Source: Allostella sp. ATCC 35155
GTDB lineage: Bacteria; Pseudomonadota; Alphaproteobacteria; ATCC43930; Allostellaceae
Direction of reading: 5' to 3'
DNA length: 64,000 bases
Assembly: GCA_006738865.1 (NCBI GenBank)
Contig: AP019701.1
Location: forward strand, 1,918,001-1,982,000
The position numbers were made by a program, and so were the translations under genes. Shown in pieces: positions 16,765-26,129 of this stretch (within the stretch, counting starts at the first letter, position 1; each line of letters opens with the position of its first letter). Under the pieces are notes generated by a model. The model had not been told where the DNA came from and did no database searches. It saw only the letters and a list, made by a program, of their open reading frames with translations.

Positions 16765-18070
16765 CGGGCGCCCGCGCCACGGCCGGCCGGCGCCGACGCG
16801 CCGGCGCCTCCGGCTCGGCGACGGCAGCCGGACCGGCAAGGAGGTCGCGGTAGAGCGCGACGTGATCTTCGGCCGCCGCGGCGATCGTCCGCGGCGGCTG
16901 GATCCCGTCGGCGAGGCGCTGCCAGAGATCGCGGTCGGTGGCCGCGCGCGTCATCGCATCGGCGAGCGACAGCGCGTCGCCGGCCCGGAAGTGCAGACCG
17001 TCGACGCCATCGCGGACGCGCTCGGCCATGCCGCCGATGCCCGAGCAGATGACCGGGCGTCCGGCATGCATGGCTTCGTCGACGACGAGCGGCGCGTTCT
17101 CCCACCAGATCGAGGGCACGATCAGCCAGTCGATCCCATCGAGGATGGCGGGGGCCTCCGCCGGACGATAGCCGCCATGGAGATGGGCCCGGCCGCCGAG
17201 CGCGCGGACATCCTCCTCCAGTGCGGTGACGAAGGACGCGTCCTGGTAGAGGGCGGCGCCATGGAGGTCGAGCGAGAAGGGCACGGCTGCATCGGCGAGC
17301 CGGCGGGCGGCGGCCAGCGCCACCCGGGTGCCCTTGTAGGGGCTGAGGTTGCCGAGGACGGCGAAGCGGTTGCGCGGCCGGTCGGCTTCGGCGGCTGCCG
17401 GTCGATCGCCCCAGGCGCGGCCGTTGGCGATCCGGACCATGCGCTCGGCGGGCAGGCCCCAGGCGCGATAGCGATCCATCAGGAACCGGCTGGGCGCGAC
17501 GAAGCGGTCGAAGCCGGCAAGGTGGGCCTTCAGCATCAGCTCGCGGACGCGGAAGCGGGCGGGCGAGATCTCCGGGAAGCAGCCGTTGCAGGCGTTGGGG
17601 GTGGGGCCGTCGCAGCGCTGGTTTCCCGGATTGCGCAGCAGCACGCCGTCGCGATGGCAGAGCGGATAATAGTCGTGCAGCGTCAGCACGAAGCGCGCTT
17701 CGGGACAGACCCGGCGGAGGAACGGCACGGCGTTGGCGCCGACCCGCAGCAGATGGTGGAAATGGACGATGTCGGGCCGGAAGCTCTCCGCCAGCTCGCC
17801 CAGTTCGAAGAGCGTGCCCTCGGTGTCGGTCTGGTTCAGTTGGAAGCGGTCGAAGTGTCCCGCCCACAGCAGCAGTTCGTCCGCGCCGGCGCCGGCCGAC
17901 TGGAACCGCGTGCCGGGATGGGGCGTGCGATGCAGGTCGTCGACCGCCGCGACGAAGAGATGGGTCGTGTCGCGACCGCGCCGCAGTTCGTGAAAGAGTT
18001 CGCGGGCGAAGATCTCGGTGCCGCCGGGATGCAGGCTCGGGTGATTGTGGACGAGGTGTAGGACGCGCAC
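16745..18070 (-). CDS. Family 4 glycosyltransferase
   Basis: 441 residues with a GT-B fold. The N-terminal half starts HLVHNHPSLHPGGTEIFARELFHEL with the acceptor-side glycine loop; the C-terminal half has AVLGNLSPYKGTRVALAAARRL and the nucleotide-sugar site PSIWWENAPLVVDEAMHAGRPVICSGIGGMAE, including the E-x7-E-like pair. It transfers a sugar from a nucleotide donor, in the cytoplasm, probably to the surface glycan made by its neighbours. A proline- and arginine-rich tail of about 25 residues follows the fold. It is the only glycan gene here on the minus strand between 9.4 and 25 kb. Confidence 0.88.
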   Translation of the reverse strand: MRVLHLVHNHPSLHPGGTEIFARELFHELRRGRDTTHLFVAAVDDLHRTPHPGTRFQSAGAGADELLLWAGHFDRFQLNQTDTEGTLFELGELAESFRPDIVHFHHLLRVGANAVPFLRRVCPEARFVLTLHDYYPLCHRDGVLLRNPGNQRCDGPTPNACNGCFPEISPARFRVRELMLKAHLAGFDRFVAPSRFLMDRYRAWGLPAERMVRIANGRAWGDRPAAAEADRPRNRFAVLGNLSPYKGTRVALAAARRLADAAVPFSLDLHGAALYQDASFVTALEEDVRALGGRAHLHGGYRPAEAPAILDGIDWLIVPSIWWENAPLVVDEAMHAGRPVICSGIGGMAERVRDGVDGLHFRAGDALSLADAMTRAATDRDLWQRLADGIQPPRTIAAAAEDHVALYRDLLAGPAAVAEPEAPARRRRPAVARAPVSPARA

Positions 18071-18464
18071 GGCCGCTCCGCTCCGCCGCTGGTTGCCGGT
18101 CCCGAGAGTCTAGGGCCGGCGGGCCGTCCGCCATCGGGCAATCCGGTTCGTATCGGAAGCGTCGCTGATGGTTGCAGGCATCTTGGCTTGTGATGTGGCG
18201 GCAAAGCCGGGCTCGGGCGGTGCGCCCGGCGATTGCTGTGCGCCGGGACCGCGCCTCCTTCCTCCAAATTGATGATGATCGGCGGTTTGGCTGGCCGATG
18301 TCAGCCAATACGCCCGGCATCTTGGGTTGGGAGGCCCCGGCATCGCGAAATCGCGCCTCCTATACTTCGCGTCGGCGGGACGAGGCGGCTCCGATGCAGG
18401 GCCGTCCGGGTCGGGAGTGGACGCGCGGGTGGGCTCGGGATCCCTCAACTCGAACGGTGTGAAG
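18071..18464. other. Non-coding region between divergent glycan genes
   Basis: This 394-base gap separates the minus-strand GT4 gene from the next plus-strand operon. It holds a hairpin TTGGCTG/CAGCCAA around 18286-18307, a second imperfect hairpin with arms GGAGGC/GCCTCC near 18330-18360, and a possible -10 box TATACT at 18361-18366 without a clear -35 partner. The phrase GGCATCTTGG occurs twice (about 18178 and 18317). It probably carries the promoter for the 18465-25018 operon. Confidence 0.45.
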
Positions 18465-18992
18465 ATGCTGATGGCCAAGGACGCTCAGAGGGCGCGCGCG
18501 CAGCGGGCGCCGGACGGTTTTCGCGGAGGATTGGTCGCGCACCCCGACGCGGGGGCTCCCTATCGGCTCGGCACGGTGCTGCGGCCGCACCGCGGCGAGG
18601 GCCTGCCGGAGGCCTTCGCCCGGGGCTGGTGCGACGTCGACGACGGCGGCTTCGTCTGGATCGACGGGGCCATGGGCGAGTTCGTCTTCGACCTGCCGGT
18701 GCTGATGCGCGACCTCGTGCTGGAGATCGACTGCTTCCCGGTGGGCCTGGTCGGGCCGGAGCCGCAGCGGATGAGCGTCTATGTCGAAGGCGCCTTCCTC
18801 GATGCGGTGATGCTGCGCGAGCGCATGGTCGTCCGGCTGTCGATCGCCCGCGACCTGTGTCCGGGCAAGCGTGTCCGCATCAACCTCGTTCCCGCGGTCG
18901 TGCAGGTGCCCAAGCTCGCCACCGACAGCAGCGACGAACGCGCGCTGTCGATCGGCGTGCATGCGGTGGCGCTCGCCTACGAGGGCGACTGA
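18465..18992 (+). CDS. Uncharacterised protein at head of glycan operon
   Basis: 175 residues (a second in-frame ATG lies two codons later). No signal peptide or membrane segment. The centre and C-terminal half have alternating hydrophobic strands (VLMRDLVLEIDCFPVG, QRMSVYVEGAFLDAVMLRE), suggesting a beta-sandwich, but I recognise no family motif. It lies 4 bases before the GT2-GT4 gene and is the first gene of an operon of six genes, so a role in assembling or recognising the surface glycan is likely by context only. A longer frame upstream is glycine/serine-rich and unlike coding sequence. Confidence 0.65.
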   Translation: MLMAKDAQRARAQRAPDGFRGGLVAHPDAGAPYRLGTVLRPHRGEGLPEAFARGWCDVDDGGFVWIDGAMGEFVFDLPVLMRDLVLEIDCFPVGLVGPEPQRMSVYVEGAFLDAVMLRERMVVRLSIARDLCPGKRVRINLVPAVVQVPKLATDSSDERALSIGVHAVALAYEGD

Positions 18993-18996
18993 CGCG

Positions 18997-21492
18997 ATGA
19001 GCCGCCCCAGCGTTCTGGTGGAGCAGGCCGACCGGCACAGCATCGCCGGCTGGGCATTCGATCCCGACCGACCGGACCGGCATGTGGCGCTGGCGCTCCA
19101 TGACGGGCCGAGCCATGTCCTGACCTTCGTCGCGGACGGCTTTCGCGACGACCTGCGCGAGGCGGGGCTGGGGGACGGCGACCACGCCTTCCACGTCAAC
19201 CTGCCCGGCCACCTGCTGGAGCAGCCCGTCGTCCACTTCCGCATCCTCGATCCGGCGAGCGGGGAGGAACTGGCGGCGGTCTCCATCGCGACCGAGGAAG
19301 AGAAGCTGGCCGCGACGCGCGACCTGCTGCTGTCGAAGCTGCCCTGGTTCCTGCGCCAGCACGAGGATCTCCGCGATCGCGCGCGCTGGGCGTCGGCCTA
19401 TCTGCCGATGCTGATGTCGGCCTGCGTTTCGACCTATCAGGAACTGCGGCGGGCGCTGGAGGCCGAGGCGGCCGCGCGCCGCGAGCCGCCGCCGTCGCTG
19501 GAGGGGCTGGGCTTCGACCGGGTCGTCGAGGGCGTGCTGTCCCGCTTCCCGATCCTGGAAGCGCCGCGCTTCGACGAGCCGGAAGTCTCGATCGTCATCC
19601 CGGTCTACGAGAAGTTCGACTTCACCTATGCCTGCGTGAAGTCGATCCTCGATACCAACGTGCGGGCCTCCTACGAGATCATCGTCGTCGACGACTGCTC
19701 GAAGGACGAGACCCTGCTGGCGCCGATGATCCTGCAGAACTGCCGGATCCTGCGCAACGAGCGCAACCAGGGCTTCGTGCTGAACTGCAACCGCGGGGCG
19801 CGAGAGGCTCGCGGGCGCTATGTCTTCCTGCTGAACAACGACACCGCGCTGTTCCCGGACGCGATCGACGCCCTGCTCGACACCTTCCGCCAGCACGACA
19901 ATGTCGGTGCGGTCGGCTCCAAGCTGCTGTTCGGCGACGGCAAGCTGCAGGAGGCGGGCGGCATCATCTGGCGGCTCGGCGACGGCTGGAACTATGGCCG
20001 CGGGCAGGATCCGGAGGAGCCGCGCTTCAACTACGTGCGCCCGGCCGACTACATCTCGGGCGCCGCGCTGATGCTGCCGCGCGACCTGTTCCTCGAACTC
20101 GGCGGCTTCGACACGCACTATGTGCCCGCCTATTACGAGGACACCGACCTCGCGTTTCGGGTGCGGGCGGCCGGCCGCCGGGTGCTGTACCAGCCGCGCT
20201 CGAAGATCACCCACTTCGAGGGCGTCAGCTCGGGCACCGACCTGACGCAGGGCGCCAAGCGCTACCAGGTCGTCAACGGGCGCAAGTTCTTCACCCGCTG
20301 GAAGTCGGTGCTGGAGCAGCATGCGCTGAACGGACATCAGCCCGAGCGCGAGAAGGACCGCGGCGCGCGCTTCCGCACCCTCTTCATCGACGAGACGACG
20401 CCGACGCCCAAGGAGGACGCCGGATCGAACGCGGCCGTCACCCACATGCGCTGCCTGCAGGCGCTGGGGGCGAAGGTGACCTTCGTTCCGGCCGACAACA
20501 TGACCCATCTCGGGGCGCCATCGACGGCGCTGCAGGACATGGGGGTGGAGTTCCTGCATCATCCCTATTTCTGGTCGGTCGAGGAGGTGCTGCGGAAGCG
20601 GCCGGACGAGTTCGACCTGATCTATCTCCACCGCTTCAACACGGCCGACCGCCATCTCGGCATCTGTCGCGCGCTCGCACCCAAGGCGCGCATCGTCTAC
20701 AATGTCGCCGACCTCCATTATCTGCGCTACGAGCGCGAGCGCGAGGTCGGCGCGCCGGGCGCCAAGACCGCCGCGGAGATCGCCGCCTTCAAGGCGCGCG
20801 AGCTGCAGGCCATCCGGTCGAGCGACGTCGTCCTCGTCCACAGCGACGTCGAGCGCGAGGTGCTGGCGCGCGAAGGGGTCGACCACGTCGTCGTCGTGCC
20901 CTGGGTGATCGAGGGCCGCCCGGCCGAGACCAGCTTCGAGGAACGGACGGGCCTCTACTTCATCGGCGGCTTCCGCCACGCCCCCAACATCGATGCCGTC
21001 GCCTGGTTCTGCGAGGAGATCTGGCCGCTCGTGCGCAAGGCGTGCCCCGACCAGACGTTCGGGATCATCGGCAGCCACATGCCCGACGAGGTGCGGGCGC
21101 TGGAGCGCCATCGCGGCGTGCGCTGCATCGGCTTCGTCGACGAGCTGCAGCCGGTCTTCGACCAGGCCCGCCTGACCGTCGCGCCGCTGCGCTACGGCGC
21201 CGGCCTGAAGGGCAAGGTGGCGCTCAGCCTCGCCCATGGCGTGCCCTGCGTCGGCACGGCGGTCGCCTACGAAGGTTTCGTGGGCGACAGCGCCGACCTG
21301 ATGCAGGTGTCGGACGACCCGAAGGGCATGGCCAAGCGCATCGCCACGCTGCTGACCGACGAGGCGCGCTGGAAGAAGGCGAGCGTCAGCGCGGCGCGGT
21401 TCGCCGAGCAACAATTCTCGATGGCGGCGGTCACCGCGAAGATCCGGGCGATCGGGCAGATCGGCCCGGACGCCCCCCGGCAGGCCGCCTGA
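18997..21492 (+). CDS. Bifunctional glycosyltransferase, GT2 plus GT4
   Basis: 831 residues. Residues 10-75 form a GWAFD module ending in DDLREAGLGDGDHAF. A GT-A (family 2) domain spans about 195-440: VSIVIPVYEKFDFTYACVKSIL, IVVDDCSKDET, the LLNNDTALFP metal motif and YYEDTDLAFRVR. A GT-B (family 4-like) domain spans about 465-820: KEDAGSNAAVTHMRCLQALG, VDELQPVFDQARLTVAPLRYGAGLKGKVALSLAHGVPCVGT. Two transferase domains in one chain suggest it adds two sugars successively or extends a repeat. The ATG at 18997 lies four bases after the upstream stop. Confidence 0.9.
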   Translation: MSRPSVLVEQADRHSIAGWAFDPDRPDRHVALALHDGPSHVLTFVADGFRDDLREAGLGDGDHAFHVNLPGHLLEQPVVHFRILDPASGEELAAVSIATEEEKLAATRDLLLSKLPWFLRQHEDLRDRARWASAYLPMLMSACVSTYQELRRALEAEAAARREPPPSLEGLGFDRVVEGVLSRFPILEAPRFDEPEVSIVIPVYEKFDFTYACVKSILDTNVRASYEIIVVDDCSKDETLLAPMILQNCRILRNERNQGFVLNCNRGAREARGRYVFLLNNDTALFPDAIDALLDTFRQHDNVGAVGSKLLFGDGKLQEAGGIIWRLGDGWNYGRGQDPEEPRFNYVRPADYISGAALMLPRDLFLELGGFDTHYVPAYYEDTDLAFRVRAAGRRVLYQPRSKITHFEGVSSGTDLTQGAKRYQVVNGRKFFTRWKSVLEQHALNGHQPEREKDRGARFRTLFIDETTPTPKEDAGSNAAVTHMRCLQALGAKVTFVPADNMTHLGAPSTALQDMGVEFLHHPYFWSVEEVLRKRPDEFDLIYLHRFNTADRHLGICRALAPKARIVYNVADLHYLRYEREREVGAPGAKTAAEIAAFKARELQAIRSSDVVLVHSDVEREVLAREGVDHVVVVPWVIEGRPAETSFEERTGLYFIGGFRHAPNIDAVAWFCEEIWPLVRKACPDQTFGIIGSHMPDEVRALERHRGVRCIGFVDELQPVFDQARLTVAPLRYGAGLKGKVALSLAHGVPCVGTAVAYEGFVGDSADLMQVSDDPKGMAKRIATLLTDEARWKKASVSAARFAEQQFSMAAVTAKIRAIGQIGPDAPRQAA

Positions 21493-21521
21493 GCGGCGGC
21501 GCCGTCGGCGGAACGACCCTC

Positions 21522-22229
21522 ATGATCATTAACAATTCGCACGAGTTCATCTTCGTCCACATCCCGAAGACGGCGGGCACATCGGTCACCTCCGTTCTCA
21601 GCCAGCTGACGTCGTTCATGGACCAGGAGATCGGCGGAACCGAGTTCGGCGAGGCGGTCCAGCCCGCCTACGCCAAGCGGTTCGGCATCAAGAAGCATTC
21701 CACCGCCGGCGAGATCCGGGCCGTCGTCGGCGAGGCGACCTGGAACCGCTACTTCTCGTTCTCCTTCGTCCGGAACCCTTTCGCGCGCAGCCGGTCGACC
21801 TTCCACTTCCTGCGCGAATGGTCGGGCGCCGGTCCCGCGATCCAGGAGCGCATGCGCGCCTTCTCCAACTACGAGGAGTTCGTGCTGTCCGGATTCTGGG
21901 ACGAGACGACCGGGCCGGACGACATCTTCCTGCCGCAGTTCCACTGGCTGCGCAGCCGCTCCCAGAAGCAGCAATGCGTCGTCGATTTCGTCGGCACGGT
22001 GGAGAACCTGGCGAAGGATCTGCGCTACTGCGTCAGCATCGTCGGCAACCGGAAGATCGCCGCGCGGCTCGACGAGGTGCCCGTCCTCAATTCGAGCAAC
22101 GGCCGGTCCCGCGAGGAGCGGCTGTCGGTCCAGGCCGTCGACCGCGTCCTGCGCAAGTACGAGGTCGACTTCAAGATGTTCGGCTACTCGACCGAACCCC
22201 TCGACGGGCAGAAGGATCAATCGGCATGA
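21522..22229 (+). CDS. PAPS-dependent sulfotransferase family protein
   Basis: 235 residues. The 5'-phosphosulfate loop FVHIPKTAGTS is at 11-21 and the 3'-phosphate-binding arginine/serine segment SFVRNPFARSRSTFHF is near 80-95, the pattern of the Sulfotransfer_2 family that moves sulfate from PAPS to carbohydrate hydroxyls. The likely acceptor is the glycan built by adjacent transferases. The PAPS donor would come from CysD and CysNC encoded 4-6 kb downstream on the other strand. Its stop overlaps the next start as ATGA. Confidence 0.85.
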   Translation: MIINNSHEFIFVHIPKTAGTSVTSVLSQLTSFMDQEIGGTEFGEAVQPAYAKRFGIKKHSTAGEIRAVVGEATWNRYFSFSFVRNPFARSRSTFHFLREWSGAGPAIQERMRAFSNYEEFVLSGFWDETTGPDDIFLPQFHWLRSRSQKQQCVVDFVGTVENLAKDLRYCVSIVGNRKIAARLDEVPVLNSSNGRSREERLSVQAVDRVLRKYEVDFKMFGYSTEPLDGQKDQSA

Positions 22230-22987
22230 ACGCACCGGCCGTGGCGGTCGCCGACAAGCATCGCGATCTCATAGTCGACATCGGTGTCAGCGACGGCGCC
22301 GATTCGGACTTCTATCTCAAGAAGGGGTTCAACGTCGTCGGCGTCGAGGCCGACCCCGTCATGTGCGAGCGGCTGCGCGAGCGCTTCGCGCAGGCGATCT
22401 CCGAGGGGCGCTACATGCTCCTCAACCGAGCGGCGCACGGCAGGGCCGGGGAGACGCTGAGCTTCTTCATCAACCGGAAGGCGCAGGGGCACTCCCGCGT
22501 GCTCGAGCCGGGGCGGGCACCGCATCGCGACGGCGAAGTCACCCAGGCCGTCGGCATCACCTGGGGCGAACTGGTCGGGCAGTTCGGGATTCCCTACTTC
22601 GTGAAGGTCGATATCGAGGGTGCGGAGGCGCCGTTCCTCGGCTCCATCCGCAATGCGGCGCACCTGCCGAAATTCTTCAGCGTCGAGGCCCACGCGTTCG
22701 CGCCGATCGAGGCCCTCTACCGCGTCGGCTACCGCCATTTCCGCCTGATCAACCAGACGCTGCACCATCGGTTCGAGATGCCGGACCCACCACGGGAAGG
22801 CAGCCTGGTGGCAGGTCACCGTTTCCAGCACGCATCGGGCCTGTTCGGCGAGGAACTGCCCGGCAGCCGCTGGTACAGCTTCCGCGAACTGTGCGGCCTA
22901 TGGACGGCGATCGAGACGATCCGCGCCGCGGAGACCATCATCGGCAACGTCTGGTTCGACTGCCACGCCATGCTGCCGGAATGGTGA
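22226..22987 (+). CDS. FkbM-family SAM-dependent methyltransferase
   Basis: 253 residues. The SAM-binding loop is LIVDIGVSDGADSDFYLKKG, followed by the acidic VVGVEADP near 38-45; the FkbM hallmark YFVKVDIEGAEAPFLGSI is at about 128-145. FkbM-type enzymes O-methylate sugars or polyketides; here the setting indicates methylation of a glycan residue. The first base of its start lies inside the sulfotransferase stop (ATGA) and its own stop is overlapped by the acetyltransferase start, so expression is tightly coupled. Confidence 0.88.
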   Translation: MNAPAVAVADKHRDLIVDIGVSDGADSDFYLKKGFNVVGVEADPVMCERLRERFAQAISEGRYMLLNRAAHGRAGETLSFFINRKAQGHSRVLEPGRAPHRDGEVTQAVGITWGELVGQFGIPYFVKVDIEGAEAPFLGSIRNAAHLPKFFSVEAHAFAPIEALYRVGYRHFRLINQTLHHRFEMPDPPREGSLVAGHRFQHASGLFGEELPGSRWYSFRELCGLWTAIETIRAAETIIGNVWFDCHAMLPEW

Positions 22988-23799
22988 TCTCGGCCGGCCC
23001 GCGGCGCTTCACCGTCACGCAGGCCGCGATCGAGCGCCTGACCGCTGCCCGCGTCTGGTTGCGCCCCCGCTTCGACAGCAGTGCCGCGATCGGCCGCAGC
23101 GGGGCGATCCTCAACCATGTCCTTGCCGAGCCCTATGCCCGCATTCCGGAAGGCGCGCTGGCCTGGGGCGCGGATGTTGCGATCGGGGCCTTTTCGTACG
23201 TCACTCCGGGCACCGTACTGCCCGGGGTCCGCATCGGTCGCTTCTGCTCCGTCGCCACCGGCGTCGCGGTCATGGGCGCCGACCATCCCCTGGATCGCGT
23301 CACCACTTCGACCTGGACGTATGGCCACCAGCTGTCGGCCGTCGTGCATGAGGATTTCGGGGTACGCCCCATCCAGGATCGCCGATTGCCCGAGCTTCGA
23401 TGGCCGGTGATCGGCGACGACTGTTGGATCGGCGAGGGCGCGGTATTGCGCCCGGGCATCACGCTCGCGACCGGCTGCGTGGTGGGGGCCCGGGCCGTCG
23501 TCACCCGGGACGTGCCCGCCTTCGCCATCGTGGCCGGCAATCCCGCCCGCGTCATCCGGCGCCGCTTCGACGACGCGACGTGCGAGGCCCTGCTGGGCAG
23601 CCGCTGGTGGCGGATGCCGCCCGACCGGCTGGCGGCGCTGCCGATGCACGATATCGCGTTGACGCTGCAGGCGCTGTCGGAGCTGGGTGACGCCGCACCC
23701 GACTGGCAGCCGGAGCCCCGCGAACTCGGCCGGCTGATCGATGGCCCTCGGGATCAGGACGCAGGGGAGGCCGGCGATGGCATTGCTGCAGGCGCGTGA
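22981..23799 (+). CDS. Hexapeptide-repeat acyltransferase (CatB/LpxA-like left-handed beta-helix)
   Basis: 272 residues. The middle (about 55-195) shows isoleucine-patch hexads: IGAFSYVTPG, VRIGRFCSVATG, the active-site-like GADHPLDRVTTSTW, VIGDDCWIGEGAVLRPG and VVGARAVVTRDVPAFAIVAGNPARVIRRRF. It should acetylate a sugar hydroxyl or amine using acetyl-CoA. An extra N-terminal 45 residues and a C-terminal 60 residues flank the fold. The ATG at 22981 overlaps the FkbM gene by seven bases; a GTG one codon later is also possible. Confidence 0.87.
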   Translation: MVISAGPRRFTVTQAAIERLTAARVWLRPRFDSSAAIGRSGAILNHVLAEPYARIPEGALAWGADVAIGAFSYVTPGTVLPGVRIGRFCSVATGVAVMGADHPLDRVTTSTWTYGHQLSAVVHEDFGVRPIQDRRLPELRWPVIGDDCWIGEGAVLRPGITLATGCVVGARAVVTRDVPAFAIVAGNPARVIRRRFDDATCEALLGSRWWRMPPDRLAALPMHDIALTLQALSELGDAAPDWQPEPRELGRLIDGPRDQDAGEAGDGIAAGA

Positions 23800-25018
23800 G
23801 GGGCACGATGCGATCCGGCGGAAGGTTGTCGCCGCTGTCGGCAGCCCGCCGGACGACGAGACGCCGGAGGCCGTCCGGCGGTGGGCGGAAGGAGCCGCCG
23901 CGGGGCTGGCGCCGTCCGGGCGGCGCCTCGGGGCTTGTCCCAGCTGGCGTGAGCATGGCGGAATCGAGTGTATTGCCGCCGCGCCGCCCGAACCCGTGAT
24001 CCGACCGGCCCCCATCTGGATCGGAGCACCGGACCCGAGGTTCCCGGCGCCGGCTCAACGCGGCGCCGGTACTCCGGCGACGACGGCCGGCCTGTCGATC
24101 CTGCGGATACGCGACGGCTCGGTCGCACAGTTCGGGCGCTTCGGCGTTCTGGTCGGAACGGCGGACACGCCGCTCGTCAGCGATCTCTCCTGTCCGGAAG
24201 CTGCGCTGGCCGAGCTGATGGACTGGGATCTGGGGAAGCTGCGGTCGACCTCGTATCGCCATCTCGGCTCGGCGCTCTACCTCACGGATCGGTTCTGGAG
24301 CGCCAACTATGCCCATTGGATGTTGGATGCCCTCGCGCGCCTGTGTCTGGCCGGCGATCGCGAGGAGGGGCTGGTCGTCGCCACGACGCCGATCCGCGCC
24401 CGCTGGCAGATCGACCTCCTGACGGCCGCGGGCGTGCGCGAGCAGGACGTGCTGGAGATCGGCGAGTACGAGGGCTTCGTCGCGCGGGATCTGCTCGTGG
24501 CCGACGATGTCGGCGGGCGTGTGGCACACCCCGCCGCCCGCGCGCACCCGCGCCTCGTCGGAGCGATCCGCCGGCGCTGCGGCGCCCCGCTGCTGCCCAA
24601 GCGCGGGGGACCGGTGGTGCTGGTCAGCCGGCGCAATTCCGGAAGCCGCCTGATCGAGGACGAAGCGACCTTCGTCGAGCAGCTGCGTGCTTGCGGCGTC
24701 GTGGCGGAGGTGGTCGAGCTGGAGGAGCACACGCCGGCGGAGCAATGGCGGATCTTCGGGGAGGCCCGCGCGATCGTCGCGGTCCACGGCGCGGCGCTGG
24801 CGAACACCGTCGTCATGCGGCCGGGGGCGACGCTGGTCGAGATCCTGCCGCCGGCCTACGCCATCCCGGGCTTCTGGCTCGTTGCCGGGGCCGTCGGAGT
24901 GCGGCATGTCGGCGTGACCGCCGTCGAGGAGGCCGCGGACGAGCGCCTGCCGCGCCGTCGCAACATCCGGGTGCCCGCCAGGACGGCGGAGGCGATCGCC
25001 GACATCCTGACGGAATGA
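23777..25018 (+). CDS. Family 61 glycosyltransferase
   Basis: 413 residues. DUF563/GT61 landmarks are present: NYAHWMLDALARL near 180, VLVSRRNSGSRLIEDE, and the C-terminal VHGAALANTVVMRPGATLVEI. The first 100 residues are less conserved. The family transfers pentoses or GlcNAc-type sugars. The ATG at 23777 was chosen because GGGGAGG lies seven to thirteen bases upstream; an earlier in-frame ATG at 23741 has no such site. The 5' end overlaps the acetyltransferase gene by 23 bases. Confidence 0.85.
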   Translation: MALLQAREGHDAIRRKVVAAVGSPPDDETPEAVRRWAEGAAAGLAPSGRRLGACPSWREHGGIECIAAAPPEPVIRPAPIWIGAPDPRFPAPAQRGAGTPATTAGLSILRIRDGSVAQFGRFGVLVGTADTPLVSDLSCPEAALAELMDWDLGKLRSTSYRHLGSALYLTDRFWSANYAHWMLDALARLCLAGDREEGLVVATTPIRARWQIDLLTAAGVREQDVLEIGEYEGFVARDLLVADDVGGRVAHPAARAHPRLVGAIRRRCGAPLLPKRGGPVVLVSRRNSGSRLIEDEATFVEQLRACGVVAEVVELEEHTPAEQWRIFGEARAIVAVHGAALANTVVMRPGATLVEILPPAYAIPGFWLVAGAVGVRHVGVTAVEEAADERLPRRRNIRVPARTAEAIADILTE

Positions 25019-25026
25019 CCCCGGCG

Positions 25027-26121
25027 CTATTCCGGACAGAAGCCTTTCGCCATCGCCCGGGCGGTTTCGCTGCCCGAGAGTTCCATCCCGCAATCCGACC
25101 CGACCCGCTTCGGCCAGGCCATGAACTCGCTGAGGCGCGGCAGCGCACCCTCCCGGCGCAGCGTGCGAACATTCGCGAAGGCGGCGGATGAGACGGCAGC
25201 CTCCGTGACGGCGAGCGGCAGGTCGAGCTCCTCCGCATGCCGCTCGGCCGCCTTCAATACCGCCGGCAGCGTCGCGTCCTCGGCATAGGCGTGGACGTCG
25301 ATCGCCACGGGCCGCGTGCCCGTCCGGTCCAGGGCGAGGCGAAGGCCGCGCAGGCGCATGTCCATCTGCCGCGCGGTCGATCCCCCGCAGCTGACCGTGA
25401 ACGGCACCGATCGGAATGTCCGGCCGAAGCGGTCGAGCATTCCGGTCAGATAGGCTTGCGAATTGTGGAACACCGACGGACGGTCGTTGGTCGAGAAGCA
25501 GATCTCGTTGCCGAGATCGATCCAGCGCTCAAGCCCGGCGGGCACCCGCAGGCGCTCCGCCAGTTGCCGCGCGACGGCCCAACTCGTCTCGATCGAGGCG
25601 GGGTCGAAGCAGTCTCCGGGGGTTCGTCTGCCGCAGCCAGGCGAGCCGCGCCCGAGCGGACCCAGCGCCAGGATGATGCGCCGGAAGCCGGCCTCGCCGG
25701 CATCGTCGACATAGCGTTGCAGGTTTTCGAGCAGTTTCGGGGGCAGTCCGCCAGGTCCGGCATGGATGGTGCCCACCCGGTCGGAGCGTGGCACGGGCGA
25801 GTACCAGACGAGCAGTCGCAGGCTCGACGCGCCCGCCTCGGCCATCTCCGCGAACTCCACCCGCGCCCGCCGCCGCATCCCGGCGTCGCCGTAGTTGAGG
25901 ACAACGTTCTGCGCCGGCGAGACCGCGGTCATCCGTGCCTTGGCGGTGCAGCGGGCGAGGGCCTGCCGGTCGAGGCCGGTGTGGGTGAAGTTGACGCCGA
26001 ATCCGAAGGAAGGGTCGGGGGCGCGGCACCGGGCGGCCGCCTCGCCTGCGAGGCCGCTGCCGAGCAGGATCGCGGCCGCGGCCAGCCACCGTCCGAGGGG
26101 CGGGCGGAAGCCCTTCGGCAT
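25027..26121 (-). CDS. Secreted TIM-barrel glycosidase-like protein
   Basis: 364 residues with a signal peptide (residues 1-32, hydrophobic core WLAAAAILLGSGLAG, cleavage after AAA). The rest resembles clan-A glycoside hydrolases: WIDLGNEICFS near 205-215 supplies an Asn-Glu pair in the acid/base position and LAVTEAAVSS near 320 supplies a glutamate in the nucleophile position. Six cysteines suggest disulfides in the periplasm or outside. It probably trims or degrades the exported glycan. The start was set at MPKGFRPPLGRW; the frame extends upstream into the CysNC gene as a shadow. Confidence 0.7.
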   Translation of the reverse strand: MPKGFRPPLGRWLAAAAILLGSGLAGEAAARCRAPDPSFGFGVNFTHTGLDRQALARCTAKARMTAVSPAQNVVLNYGDAGMRRRARVEFAEMAEAGASSLRLLVWYSPVPRSDRVGTIHAGPGGLPPKLLENLQRYVDDAGEAGFRRIILALGPLGRGSPGCGRRTPGDCFDPASIETSWAVARQLAERLRVPAGLERWIDLGNEICFSTNDRPSVFHNSQAYLTGMLDRFGRTFRSVPFTVSCGGSTARQMDMRLRGLRLALDRTGTRPVAIDVHAYAEDATLPAVLKAAERHAEELDLPLAVTEAAVSSAAFANVRTLRREGALPRLSEFMAWPKRVGSDCGMELSGSETARAMAKGFCPE

Positions 26122-26129
26122 GCCGATCC

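Noticed and set aside
18880-21414. An 844-codon minus-strand frame antisense to the GT2-GT4 gene
   Set aside because: The plus-strand protein has complete glycosyltransferase motifs; the antisense translation has no recognisable domain.
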